Made by a program: the position numbers and the translations under genes
Part shown: piece after piece, positions 8,787 through 17,493 of the stretch
How the letters are laid out: every line of letters starts with the position of its first letter
How positions within the stretch are numbered: the first letter of the stretch is position 1
Assembly: GCA_903909815.1 (NCBI GenBank)
Contig: CAIVXG010000024.1
Location: 1-64,000 of the forward strand
Origin: an uncultured beta proteobacterium
GTDB lineage: Bacteria > Pseudomonadota > Gammaproteobacteria > Burkholderiales > Burkholderiaceae_C
Direction of reading: 5' to 3'
DNA length: 64,000 nt
Notes under the pieces: generated by a model
Database searches by the model: none
What the model was told of the DNA's origin: nothing
The model's input: only the letters and a program-made list of their open reading frames with translations

Positions 8787-9386
8787 ATGTTAGAACTACG
8801 TATTCAACAACACTTCATCGACAGCGCCGATCTGAAATACCAGTCGGCGCAGAGTTTGAGCAAGCCCATTGCCGCCGCAGTGCAGGCTATGCTGGCCTGC
8901 GTTACCAGCGGGGGCAAGGTCTTGGCCTGTGGCAATGGCGGCTCGGCCGCAGACGCGCAACACTTTGCGGCCGAGTTTGTCGGACGATTTGAGCGCGAGC
9001 GGCCCGAACTCGGCGCCATCGCCTTGACCACCGACTCTTCCATCCTCACAGCGGTGGCCAACGACTACGGCTACAACGTTGTGTTTTCCAGGCAAGTCCG
9101 CGCACTGGGCCTGCCAGGGGACGTGCTCCTGGCCATCTCCACCAGCGGCAACTCCGCCAGCATCCTGGCCGCTGTAGACGCTGCCCACGAGCGCGACATG
9201 ACGGTGGTTGCGCTTACCGGAAAAGGCGGTGGAAAAATGGCACAGGCGCTGCGTGAAACCGATGTCCACATCTGTGTGCCCCATGAACGCACCGCGCGCA
9301 TCCAGGAAGTGCACCTGCTGGTCGTGCATTGCCTGTGCGACGGAGTCGATACCCAGTTGCTTGGAGAACAGGAAAGTCCCAAATGA
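8787..9386 (+). CDS. SIS-domain protein (DiaA / phosphoheptose isomerase family)
   Basis: The 199-residue protein has a sugar-isomerase (SIS) domain with [21 protein letters not shown] near 51-71, [17 protein letters not shown], and the C-terminal [13 protein letters not shown]. The family includes GmhA, which makes the heptose precursor of LPS, and DiaA, which binds DnaA. Context next to yraN and the BON lipoprotein matches E. coli diaA; the residues QEVHLLVVH also fit GmhA. I leave the symbol open. The ATG at 8787 starts the conserved N-terminus; the end overlaps the next gene by 4 bases. Confidence 0.87.
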   Translation: MLELRIQQHFIDSADLKYQSAQSLSKPIAAAVQAMLACVTSGGKVLACGNGGSAADAQHFAAEFVGRFERERPELGAIALTTDSSILTAVANDYGYNVVFSRQVRALGLPGDVLLAISTSGNSASILAAVDAAHERDMTVVALTGKGGGKMAQALRETDVHICVPHERTARIQEVHLLVVHCLCDGVDTQLLGEQESPK

Positions 9387-10033
9387 AATCAGATAAACGA
9401 TCGTGGATAGTCGCAACCCTGGCTCTGGCCAGTTTGAGTTCCTCGCTCAGTGGCTGCGCGCCGTTGTTGGTCGGCGGGGCGATGGTGGGCGGATCAATGA
9501 TGGCGATAGACCGGCGCACCTCGGGAACGCAGGTGGAGGATGAAGGCATCGAGTTGCGCGGCGCGCTGCGCCTGCACGACGCCTTTGGCGATCGTGGTCA
9601 CCTCAACATCACCAGCTACAACCGCCAGGTTCTGCTCACCGGGGAAGTGCCGACAGACAAGGACCGGCAGCTGGCCGAACAGGTCATGGCGAAGGTGGAG
9701 AATGTGCGCGGCATGGTGAACGAGTTGGCAGTGGCTGGCAACTCGTCTTTGACGCAGAGGTCGTCAGACGCGATCACCACGGGCCGGGTCAAAGCGGCCT
9801 TCGTGGATGCCAAGGGATTGAGCGTCAATGCGTTCAAGGTCGTGACGGAACGCGGCACCACCTACCTGATGGGTCGGGTGACCCAAGCGGAAGCGAGCCG
9901 GGCCACCGAGCTCGCCCGCAGCACCAGCGGTGTGCAAAAGGTGGTGCGTATGTTTGAATACCTCAACGACCAAGAACTTCGCAACCTGCTGGTGAAGCCA
10001 GCAACCTTTGGCGCCGCCGCAACTGCTCCCTGA
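9383..10033 (+). CDS. dolP: Outer-membrane lipoprotein with two BON domains (DolP/YraP-like)
   Basis: The 216-residue product has a lipoprotein signal peptide ending in LSGC (lipidated Cys at residue 25), then a glycine-rich stretch and two BON domains (about 55-120 and 130-200; [15 protein letters not shown] and [17 protein letters not shown]). DolP-type proteins act in outer-membrane integrity and support the BAM complex. Translation is coupled to the SIS gene by an ATGA overlap. The symbol rests on domain layout and synteny. Confidence 0.87.
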   Translation: MKSDKRSWIVATLALASLSSSLSGCAPLLVGGAMVGGSMMAIDRRTSGTQVEDEGIELRGALRLHDAFGDRGHLNITSYNRQVLLTGEVPTDKDRQLAEQVMAKVENVRGMVNELAVAGNSSLTQRSSDAITTGRVKAAFVDAKGLSVNAFKVVTERGTTYLMGRVTQAEASRATELARSTSGVQKVVRMFEYLNDQELRNLLVKPATFGAAATAP

Positions 10034-10048
10034 ACTCCGAATGAAGCC

Positions 10049-10963
10049 TTAGCGCAGGCGTTTGATCAGGCTGGAAGTGTCCCAGCGCTGGCCGCCCATG
10101 CCCTGCACATCGGCATAGAACTGATCAACCAGCGCGGTCACCGGCAGGCGCGCGCCGTTGCGGCGACCCTCTTCGAGCACCAACCCCAGATCCTTGCGCA
10201 TCCAGTCCACCGCGAAACCGAAATTGAACTGGTCCGCTACCATGGTCTTGCCACGGTTGTCCAGTTGCCAGCTTTGCGCCGCGCCCTTGCCGATCACGTC
10301 CAGCACCTGGTTCATGTCCAGCCCAGCCTTCTGGCCAAAGGCGATGGCTTCGCTCAATCCCTGCACCAGACCGGCGATGCAGATTTGGTTCACCATCTTG
10401 GCGAGTTGTCCGGCGCCGCTCTCGCCCAGCAGGGCGAAGGCCCGTGAGAACGCCATCGCCACCGGTCGGGCCGCATCGAAGGCTGCTTGTTCGCCGCCGC
10501 ACATCACGGTAAGCATGCCGTTTTGCGCCCCGGCCTGGCCGCCCGACACGGGGGCGTCCACAAAGTGAAGTCCCCGCGCCATTGCCTGGACATGCAACTC
10601 GCGCGCCACGCTGGCCGAGGCGGTGGTATGGTCCACGAAGGTCGCGCCTTTCTTCATTCCGGCAAATGCCCCCGTCGCCCCCAGCGTGACGGAGCGCAGG
10701 TCGTCGTCATTGCCGACACAGCAAAACACAATGTCCGCGTTTTGCGCGGCCAAAAACGGTGTGGCGGCCTGGGCCGGGGCGGCGCTGTCGGAAAACTCGG
10801 CACACCAGGCCGTCGATTTTTCGGCGCTGCGGTTGTAGACCGTGACCCGGTGCCCGGCACGTGCCAGATGCCCCGCCATGGGATAGCCCATGACACCCAG
10901 TCCGAGAAATGACAGGTTTGCTGGGGCGATGGTCTCGTAAGTCTTTGCGTTGATGTTGGACAT
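10049..10963 (-). CDS. NAD(P)-dependent beta-hydroxyacid dehydrogenase
   Basis: A 304-residue member of the 3-hydroxyisobutyrate dehydrogenase / tartronate semialdehyde reductase family. The Rossmann motif FLGLGVMGYPMAGHLARAG lies near residues 19-37, the substrate loop FVDAPVSGGQAGA at about 135, and the catalytic lysine in GQLAKMVNQ near 187. Exact substrate (3-hydroxyisobutyrate, 2-hydroxy-3-oxopropionate or another) cannot be decided. It stands alone between the BON lipoprotein gene and pilU. Confidence 0.88.
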   Translation of the reverse strand: MSNINAKTYETIAPANLSFLGLGVMGYPMAGHLARAGHRVTVYNRSAEKSTAWCAEFSDSAAPAQAATPFLAAQNADIVFCCVGNDDDLRSVTLGATGAFAGMKKGATFVDHTTASASVARELHVQAMARGLHFVDAPVSGGQAGAQNGMLTVMCGGEQAAFDAARPVAMAFSRAFALLGESGAGQLAKMVNQICIAGLVQGLSEAIAFGQKAGLDMNQVLDVIGKGAAQSWQLDNRGKTMVADQFNFGFAVDWMRKDLGLVLEEGRRNGARLPVTALVDQFYADVQGMGGQRWDTSSLIKRLR

Positions 10964-11049
10964 GATGCGGGAAGTAGTGATGGAAGGGATTGTGAAAAGA
11001 AAGCAGGATGCTTGGTGCGCGCCGAGCGAGGCCGATATTTTTGCGCAGT

Positions 11050-12186
11050 CTAAATGATGGACATATGTTCCGTGCCAGCGGAGAAATCCTGCGTCTTGGC
11101 GCGGCGACTGCTGAGCTTGATCTGCAAACGCAGATCATTGACCGAATCCGCGTTTCGCAACGCGTCTTCGTAGGTGATGATGTTGCTCTCGAAGGCGTCA
11201 AACAGCGACTGATCGAAGGTTTGCATGCCCAGGTTGCGACTCTTCTTCATGACCTCCTTGATCTCGCTGACCTCGCCCTTGGAGATCAGATCGCTGATCA
11301 GTGGCGTGTTCAGCAAGATCTCGACCGCCGCAGTGCGGCCCTTGCTATTCTGCTTGGGGATCAGGCGTTGCGACACCATGGCCCTCAGGTTCAACGACAG
11401 GTCCGTGAGCAATTGGGAGCGCTTGTCTTCGGGGAAGAAATTGATGATGCGATCCAGCGCCTGGTTCGCGCTGTTGGCGTGCAATGTCGCCATGCACAGG
11501 TGCCCGGTTTCCGAAAAAGCCACGGCATGTTCCATTGTTACTCGGTCGCGCAACTCGCCCATCAGGATCACGTCGGGCGCCTGGCGCAAGGTGTTCTTGA
11601 GCGCCGCCTCCCAGCTTTCCGTATCCAGGCCGACTTCGCGTTGCGTGATCACGCAGTTTTTGTGCGGATGAACAAACTCGACCGGATCCTCGATCGTGAT
11701 GATGTGACCAAAGGAGTTCTCATTGCGCCAATCCACCATCGCCGCGAGGGATGTGGATTTGCCCGATCCGGTCGACCCCACCATGATGCACAGGCCGCGC
11801 TTGGTCATGGCGATTTCCTTGAGCACCTGAGGCAAGCCCATGCCATCGATCGTGGGCGGCATGCCAGGAATCACCCGCATCACCATGCCCACCTTGCCCT
11901 GCTGAATGAAGGCGTTCACGCGAAAACGCCCGATGCCGGGCGGGGAGATCGCGAAATTACACTCCATCGTGCGTTCGAACTCTGCGGTCTGTCGGTCGTT
12001 CATGACCGCACGCGCCAAAGCCAGGGTGTGGCCGGCATTCAATGCCTGAGGCGAAACCTTGGTGATCTTCCCATCGACCTTGATCGCCGGCGGAAAGTCC
12101 GCCGTGATGAAGAGATCGCTGCCGTCGCGGCTGTGGAGCAGTTTCAGCAGATCATTGACGAATACACTGGCCTGATCACGTTCCAT
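11050..12186 (-). CDS. pilU: Type IV pilus retraction ATPase PilU
   Basis: A 378-residue secretion-superfamily ATPase at the cytoplasmic base of the type IV pilus. It shows Walker A GSTGSGKSTS, the Asp box and the Walker B region PDVILMGELRD, followed by the His box ETGHLCMATLHANSAN. The longer C-terminus relative to PilT (SSRRAKTQDFSAGTEHM) and its position downstream of pilT identify it as PilU, the PilT-dependent accessory retraction motor. Confidence 0.93.
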   Translation of the reverse strand: MERDQASVFVNDLLKLLHSRDGSDLFITADFPPAIKVDGKITKVSPQALNAGHTLALARAVMNDRQTAEFERTMECNFAISPPGIGRFRVNAFIQQGKVGMVMRVIPGMPPTIDGMGLPQVLKEIAMTKRGLCIMVGSTGSGKSTSLAAMVDWRNENSFGHIITIEDPVEFVHPHKNCVITQREVGLDTESWEAALKNTLRQAPDVILMGELRDRVTMEHAVAFSETGHLCMATLHANSANQALDRIINFFPEDKRSQLLTDLSLNLRAMVSQRLIPKQNSKGRTAAVEILLNTPLISDLISKGEVSEIKEVMKKSRNLGMQTFDQSLFDAFESNIITYEDALRNADSVNDLRLQIKLSSRRAKTQDFSAGTEHMSII

Positions 12187-12291
12187 GAAAGATGCCCCTT
12201 AATGTAAAAAGCCCGAAACTTCTCGGCCTTGGGTGTTGCGCGTTCCAAATCACGCCAGTCAACTGGCTTTGGAGCCCCGTTGCAGAAGCCA

Positions 12292-13335
12292 TCAGCCCGG
12301 GAAATTATCAGGAATTTTGGCTTTGCCACGTGCTTCGGCGGCGGTGATGATGTTGCGCCTGACCAGGTCCATCAGGTTCTGATCCAGCGTCTGCATGCCC
12401 ACACTGCTTCCGGTCTGAATCGACGAATACATCTGGGCCACCTTGGCCTCGCGAATCAGGTTGCGAATGGCGCTCGTGCCCAGCATGATCTCGTGCGCTG
12501 CCACGCGGCCCTGCCCGTCCTTGGTCTTGCAAAGGGTCTGCGAAATCACAGCCTGCAGCGATTCGGACAGCATGGCGCGAATCATTTCCTTTTCTTCGGA
12601 AGGAAACACATCGATGATGCGGTCGATGGTCTTGGCGGCGCTGGAGGTGTGCAGCGTGCCGAACACGAGGTGCCCGGTTTCGGCTGCCGTCATGGCCAGT
12701 CGGATGGTCTCCAGATCGCGCATTTCGCCCACCAGGATGGCATCCGGATCCTCCCGCAAGGCGGACTTCAGCGCCGCGGCAAAACTCAGGGTATGCGGCC
12801 CCACCTCGCGCTGATTGATCAGACATTTCTTCGATTCGTGCACGAACTCGATCGGATCTTCCACGGTCAGGATGTGGCCGTATTCTGTTTCGTTGAGAAA
12901 GTTGACCATGGCTGCCAGGGTGGTCGACTTGCCCGAACCTGTGGGGCCCGTCACCAGCACCATACCGCGGGGTTTAAGGGCCAGTTCGCCGAAAATTCTC
13001 GGCGCGTTGAGCTGCTCCAGCGTGAGAATTTTGGAGGGAATGGTACGCAGCACCGCGCCGGAGCCGCGGTTATGGTTGAAGGCATTCACGCGAAATCGGG
13101 CTAGACCTTCGATTTCGAAGGAAAAATCCACCTCCAGGAACTCTTCATAGTTCTTGCGTTGCGTGTCGTTCATGATGTCGTAGATCATGGACTGAACGGT
13201 CTTGTGGTCCAGTGGATCGACGTTGATGCGCCGCACGTCGCCGTGGACGCGAATCATGGGCGGCAGCCCCGCCGACAGGTGCAAGTCCGATGCCTTGTTC
13301 TTGACGCTGAAAGCCAGCAGTTGAGTAATATCCAC
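12292..13335 (-). CDS. pilT: Type IV pilus retraction ATPase PilT
   Basis: The 347-residue hexameric motor retracts type IV pili for twitching motility and DNA uptake. It has ITQLLAFSVKNKASDLHLSAG at the N-terminus, Walker A TGPTGSGKSTTLAAM, Walker B DAILVGEMRD, and the AIRNLIREAK segment required for retraction. I use the GTG at 13333-13335 because PilT proteins begin MDITQLL there; an upstream ATG (13380) would add 15 non-conserved residues and run into yggS. pilU follows after 105 bases. Confidence 0.93.
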   Translation of the reverse strand: MDITQLLAFSVKNKASDLHLSAGLPPMIRVHGDVRRINVDPLDHKTVQSMIYDIMNDTQRKNYEEFLEVDFSFEIEGLARFRVNAFNHNRGSGAVLRTIPSKILTLEQLNAPRIFGELALKPRGMVLVTGPTGSGKSTTLAAMVNFLNETEYGHILTVEDPIEFVHESKKCLINQREVGPHTLSFAAALKSALREDPDAILVGEMRDLETIRLAMTAAETGHLVFGTLHTSSAAKTIDRIIDVFPSEEKEMIRAMLSESLQAVISQTLCKTKDGQGRVAAHEIMLGTSAIRNLIREAKVAQMYSSIQTGSSVGMQTLDQNLMDLVRRNIITAAEARGKAKIPDNFPG

Positions 13336-13369
13336 CCCGTATCCCCAAGTTTGTTCGACTGAAGCAATT

Positions 13370-14068
13370 ATGACCATCATTGGCGAGAATCTGGCGCGCG
13401 TTCACAAACGCATCGTCGCGGCATGCCACACCGCCGGACGCGATCCAAGCGAGGTCAGCTTGCTGGCCGTTTCCAAGTCCATGGCCGCACAGGCCGTGGC
13501 CAAGGCGCTGGCCGCCGGCCAACAGGCTTTTGGTGAGAACTACATTCAAGAGGCGCTGGTCAAGATTGCGGCGCTGTCGCAGCTGAATATCGAATGGCAC
13601 TGCATCGGCCCGATTCAAAGCAACAAGACCCGTCTCGTGGCCGAGAATTTTGACTGGGTGCAAAGTATCGACCGGCTCAAGATCGCGCAGCGTTTGAGCG
13701 AGCAGCGGCCGCTCCATCTTGCGCCCTTGCAGGTGTGCATCCAGGTCAATATCGACGGCGGCGCCAGCAAGGCCGGCGTGATGCCCGAGGAGGCACTGGT
13801 GCTGGCCCGCCAGATCGCCGCTTTGCCGCAACTGCGGCTGCGTGGCCTGATGACGATCCCCGAGCCTGCCCCCGACTTTGACAGCGCCTGCTCCGTCCAC
13901 CTGAAAACACGGACGCTTTTCAATGCGCTGCGTCGCGACGGCTTGCCGCTGGACACGCTCTCCATGGGCATGTCGGACGACCTGGAAGCAGCGATCCACT
14001 GCGGCAGCACCCTGGTGCGCGTGGGCAGCGCGATATTCGGGCCGCGCCCCCGCGCCCTGCACCTTTGA
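13370..14068 (+). CDS. YggS/PLPBP family pyridoxal-phosphate homeostasis protein
   Basis: The 232-residue single-domain PLP protein has the cofactor lysine in LLAVSKSM (about residue 36), the family signature FGENYIQEALVK, and WHCIGPIQSNKTR. Members bind PLP without known enzymatic activity and keep vitamin B6 and amino-acid pools balanced. It starts 34 bases from divergent pilT, a conserved neighbourhood in beta- and gammaproteobacteria. Confidence 0.93.
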   Translation: MTIIGENLARVHKRIVAACHTAGRDPSEVSLLAVSKSMAAQAVAKALAAGQQAFGENYIQEALVKIAALSQLNIEWHCIGPIQSNKTRLVAENFDWVQSIDRLKIAQRLSEQRPLHLAPLQVCIQVNIDGGASKAGVMPEEALVLARQIAALPQLRLRGLMTIPEPAPDFDSACSVHLKTRTLFNALRRDGLPLDTLSMGMSDDLEAAIHCGSTLVRVGSAIFGPRPRALHL

Positions 14069-14262
14069 GCCATCACTTCGCAGCCATGACAGCTTGGGCC
14101 ATAATCGCGCCAGTTGTCGCCTCGAACCTTCCCAGACTGAACCTTTTCGCGCCGAATGCGACGCGGCTATTGCAGGATCCATCCTAGGAGGGCGTTGCGA
14201 CGCCACATCATGCCGATCCGACGAAAGATGGCTGGTGCTTACCTCACTTGGGCGAGCACAGC

Positions 14263-15282
14263 ATGAATTACTCTGAGTCCAGAGAACAAAGCGCCGAGAT
14301 CTTGCGCACCGTGCTGGGACATATGGGGCAACACGATGCCGCCTTCAATCCCGTGAGTTTCGCGGTTTGGTACGAGCACGTGGCGGGCATCAATCCGGGT
14401 TTGGCGCAGGCCTTGAATCCGTTGCTGCAAGCCGGGACACGGCTGACTGATGCCACGGTTTTGCAGCTTTTTCGCGCTCATGTTGCACCTGTTGAGCAGC
14501 AAACGATTGAAGACATCGGCGGCAGGTTCTCCCAAACCATGGTGGGATTGGCCGAGTCTGCGTCGCGCACCGGGGCCGACGCTGGAAGGTATGGCGACCA
14601 GCTCGACGGTCTGGAGCAGGCGCTCAGAGCCGGTGGTGTCGAAAGCCTGTCGCCGCAATTGAACCGGGCGCTGGAGGACACCGTCGGCATGCGCAGTTCC
14701 GCTCAGGCCTTGCAGCAGCAGGTGGTCACCAGTAGAGCGGAGATTGAGCAATTGCAGGGGGAACTGGGGCGCGTGCGCCACGAAGCCTTGCTGGACCCAC
14801 TGACGCATGTGCTCAATCGTCGAGGATTTGACCAGCAACTGGCCTCCATGCTGGCGCAGGTTCCGCAGGCGGGCCGCACCCACTGCCTGATCATGTTCGA
14901 TATCGACCACTTCAAAAAGATCAATGATAGCCATGGCCACGTCGTGGGGGACCGCGTCATTCAGGCCTTGGGTGAGGTGCTGCGTGCCAGTGTCGCCGCA
15001 CCAAGCTGCTCGGTGGCACGTTATGGCGGCGAAGAATTCGCGGTCCTGATTCCACAGAGCACGCCCGGCCAAGGCGTGGCGCTGGCCGAGGTGGTGCGTC
15101 AGCGCACCAAGGCCATGAAAATTCGTAACCGCAAGACCCAGGACGTTTTGCTCACGGTTACCGTGTCCGCGGGAGTGGCCGGCATGAGATCGGGCGACGA
15201 TGGTCTCAGTCTGATCGCCCGAGCTGACGCTGCCCTGTACCAGAGTAAACAGGAAGGTCGGGATCGCGTCAGTTGCGCCTGA
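14263..15282 (+). CDS. Diguanylate cyclase (GGDEF)
   Basis: A 339-residue protein that should make cyclic di-GMP. The C-terminal GGDEF domain (about 170-335) contains DPLTHVLNRRGFDQ, FDIDHFKKINDSHGH and the active-site loop GGEEF at 255-259, an active variant. An inhibitory RxxD site five residues before the loop is not apparent. The N-terminal 165 residues are helical with no recognised sensor domain and no transmembrane segment. The ATG at 14263 is used; an upstream TTG exists. The 194-base upstream gap holds a small hairpin (14191-14204) and nothing else obvious. Confidence 0.9.
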   Translation: MNYSESREQSAEILRTVLGHMGQHDAAFNPVSFAVWYEHVAGINPGLAQALNPLLQAGTRLTDATVLQLFRAHVAPVEQQTIEDIGGRFSQTMVGLAESASRTGADAGRYGDQLDGLEQALRAGGVESLSPQLNRALEDTVGMRSSAQALQQQVVTSRAEIEQLQGELGRVRHEALLDPLTHVLNRRGFDQQLASMLAQVPQAGRTHCLIMFDIDHFKKINDSHGHVVGDRVIQALGEVLRASVAAPSCSVARYGGEEFAVLIPQSTPGQGVALAEVVRQRTKAMKIRNRKTQDVLLTVTVSAGVAGMRSGDDGLSLIARADAALYQSKQEGRDRVSCA

Positions 15283-15363
15283 ACTGCGCCTCGTTCATCG
15301 CGCGCATCCCCACGCCAGGCAGGCGTGCCCCAACGCGGCTTGCGCGGTGCCGAAGGCGAGGTG

Positions 15364-15390
15364 TTTACCCAAACTTTACCGTGTGTAAAG
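15364..15390 (+). promoter_or_regulatory. Candidate response-regulator binding site
   Basis: TTTACC occurs at 15364-15369 and again at 15375-15380, spaced 11 bases start to start, the half-site spacing typical for OmpR-family regulators. The second copy also forms the inverted repeat CTTTAC (15374-15379) / GTAAAG (15385-15390). It lies about 63 bases before the response-regulator ATG, which suggests autoregulation. Confidence 0.45.
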
Positions 15391-15452
15391 CCCGGCATCA
15401 CCTCGGTATTGCACGATCATGGCTGGCAAGAATGAAGGGATAAACTTTGCCC

Positions 15453-16166
15453 ATGAAGCAACACCTCTTGATGATCGAAGACGACACGCGGCTGGCTGGC
15501 ATGGTGGGTGACTACCTGGAGCAATCCGGCTTTGGATTCTCACATGCTGCGAATGCGCACTCTGGCCTGAACCAGTTGCAGGGGCAGGCCGTCACTGTCC
15601 CCGATCTGGTGATCCTCGATTTGATGCTGCCGGACATGGACGGACTCGAAGTCTGCCGACGTATCCGCTCGCTTCCCGGCGCCATGGCCCAAATTCCGGT
15701 GCTGATGCTCACGGCCAAGGGTGACGCCATGGACCGCATCGTGGGCCTGGAAATGGGTGCCGACGACTATCTCCCCAAACCGTTTGAGCCGCGCGAACTG
15801 CTGGCACGCATTCGGGCGGTTCTGCGCCGGCGCTCGCCCGAGCTCGCCCACGCAGGGCAATTGCTGCGCTTCGGCTCGCTGGAGATCGACCGCGATGCCC
15901 GCAGCGTGAGCGTTGGCGGCGTCGCCTGCGATCTGACCGCCTACCAGTTCGACCTGCTGCTGGTGTTGGCGGAACGCTCGGGGCGCGTCCTTTCCCGCGA
16001 CCAGATCATGGAGGCGGTGCGCGGACGCGAGCTGGAAGCCTTTGACCGCTCAATCGACGTGCACATGGGGCGCATTCGCTCGGCCATCGAGGTCGATGCC
16101 AAGAATCCCAGGCGCATCTTGACGGTGCGTGGCGTGGGCTACGTCTTTGCCAAACAGCAGGATTGA
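15453..16166 (+). CDS. OmpR-family response regulator (RstA-like)
   Basis: The 237-residue protein has a receiver domain with the acidic pair EDD at 9-11 and the phosphorylated Asp at 56 in LVILDLMLPDMDG, Lys in LMLTAKGD, and a winged-helix DNA-binding domain (about 140-235) with LTAYQFDLLLVLAERSGRVL and the ending RTVRGVGYVF-type TVRGVGYVFA. The ATG at 15453 follows a weak ribosome-binding site. It is followed after one base by the sensor kinase gene. Signal unknown. Confidence 0.92.
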   Translation: MKQHLLMIEDDTRLAGMVGDYLEQSGFGFSHAANAHSGLNQLQGQAVTVPDLVILDLMLPDMDGLEVCRRIRSLPGAMAQIPVLMLTAKGDAMDRIVGLEMGADDYLPKPFEPRELLARIRAVLRRRSPELAHAGQLLRFGSLEIDRDARSVSVGGVACDLTAYQFDLLLVLAERSGRVLSRDQIMEAVRGRELEAFDRSIDVHMGRIRSAIEVDAKNPRRILTVRGVGYVFAKQQD

Positions 16167-16167
16167 C

Positions 16168-17466
16168 GTGTTCACGAACGACATTCGGCCCCAGTCATGG
16201 ACGGCACGGTTGTGGAACCGACTGTACGTGCGCATCTGGCTCGGTGTGGTGCTGGCGGTGGCGGTATTGACCCTGCTGGTAGGCTGGGTCTGGCGCATGA
16301 CTGCGGAGCCACCCTTGCGCGAAGTGGTGGTGCGAAACGATGTCGGGCAGGTGGTGGGCGCCGGTTTGCCGCGCCGCCAGCACAATCCGGCGAGCAAGAC
16401 CCTGCCGGGCGATGAAGCCCCCGTCCGTGGTGATCCGGAGGAAGCCGGTGCCAACGGCAGCCCGAACGGCCCCGGTCCCGAGTTCACGGTGCGCATGCAG
16501 GACGGCCAGACCTTGCACGTGCACCTGCCACGGCCAATTCGCTCGCCCTGGAGTCGCCTGCCGCTGGGGTTCTTCTGGTCACTCGCCGTGGTAGGGGTCG
16601 CGGTGGCGTTGGCCACCTACCCGATCGTGCGCAAGCTCACGCGCCGTCTGGAGTTGCTGCAAAGAGGTGTGGAGGATTGGGGTGCGGGAGACCTGTCGGT
16701 GCGCGTCCCGGTGCGTGGACACGATGAGGTGGCGTTCCTGGCCGACCGCTTCAATCATTCCGCACAGCGCATCGAAACCCTGGTGGCGCAGCAACAGGCC
16801 TTGCTGCAGGCACAAAAATCCCTGCTTGCCAACGCCTCGCATGAACTGCGTTCGCCGCTGGCGCGCATCCGCATGGGGCTGGAATTGATGGGCAACAGCG
16901 CTTCGCCCCGCACTCGCGACGAGATTTCACGCAACATCACGGAACTCGATCAGCTGGTGGAAGAGATCTTGCTGGCCAGTCGCCTGGATGCACAGGAAGC
17001 CGACATGGGAACCGTCGAATCGGTGGACCTGACCGGACTGGTGGCCGAGGAATGCGCCCGCGTGGGCGCGGTCCTCGAGGTTCAAGCCGAGGTCGGCGGC
17101 CAGGGATCGGTGATCGTGGTCGACGGTGTGGCGCGCCTGTTGCGCCGCCTGGTGCGCAATCTGCTGGAAAACGCGCGCCGCTACAGCGATGGCGAAATCG
17201 CGGTGCTGCTGCGTCCTTACGGTGCGCGCGCGTTGCTCAGTGTGTGCGACCGTGGGCCGGGGGTTCCTGCGGCACTGCGCGAGCGTATCTTCGAGCCGTT
17301 CTATCGACTCCCTGGCGCCAGCGAGCGCGACGGTGGCGTCGGTCTGGGCCTGGCCCTGGTGAAGGCGATCGCAGCACGGCACGACGGAGTCGTGCGCTGC
17401 GAAGATCGTGACGGTGGCGGCGCCTGCTTTGTCGTGGAATTGCCGCTGGCTCACGCACCGCAGTGA
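16168..17466 (+). CDS. Sensor histidine kinase
   Basis: A 432-residue inner-membrane kinase paired with the upstream regulator. It has TM1 (about 22-44, LGVVLAVAVLTLLVGWVW), a periplasmic loop of about 90 residues rich in Pro/Gly, TM2 (about 132-152), a HAMP linker, the phosphoacceptor His at 225 in NASHELRSPLARIR, and an ATPase domain with N box NLLENARRYS and G boxes DRGPGVP and GVGLGLALVK. I use the GTG at 16168, one base after the preceding stop; another GTG at 16129 would overlap the regulator by 38 bases. Confidence 0.9.
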   Translation: MFTNDIRPQSWTARLWNRLYVRIWLGVVLAVAVLTLLVGWVWRMTAEPPLREVVVRNDVGQVVGAGLPRRQHNPASKTLPGDEAPVRGDPEEAGANGSPNGPGPEFTVRMQDGQTLHVHLPRPIRSPWSRLPLGFFWSLAVVGVAVALATYPIVRKLTRRLELLQRGVEDWGAGDLSVRVPVRGHDEVAFLADRFNHSAQRIETLVAQQQALLQAQKSLLANASHELRSPLARIRMGLELMGNSASPRTRDEISRNITELDQLVEEILLASRLDAQEADMGTVESVDLTGLVAEECARVGAVLEVQAEVGGQGSVIVVDGVARLLRRLVRNLLENARRYSDGEIAVLLRPYGARALLSVCDRGPGVPAALRERIFEPFYRLPGASERDGGVGLGLALVKAIAARHDGVVRCEDRDGGGACFVVELPLAHAPQ

Positions 17467-17493
17467 CAAGCGCCAGCGAGCCCCACAGGGCGG

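Noticed and set aside
14069-14262. A cyclic di-GMP riboswitch before the diguanylate cyclase
   Set aside because: The gap has only a small GGCGT/ACGCC hairpin; no GEMM-type conserved core could be recognised.
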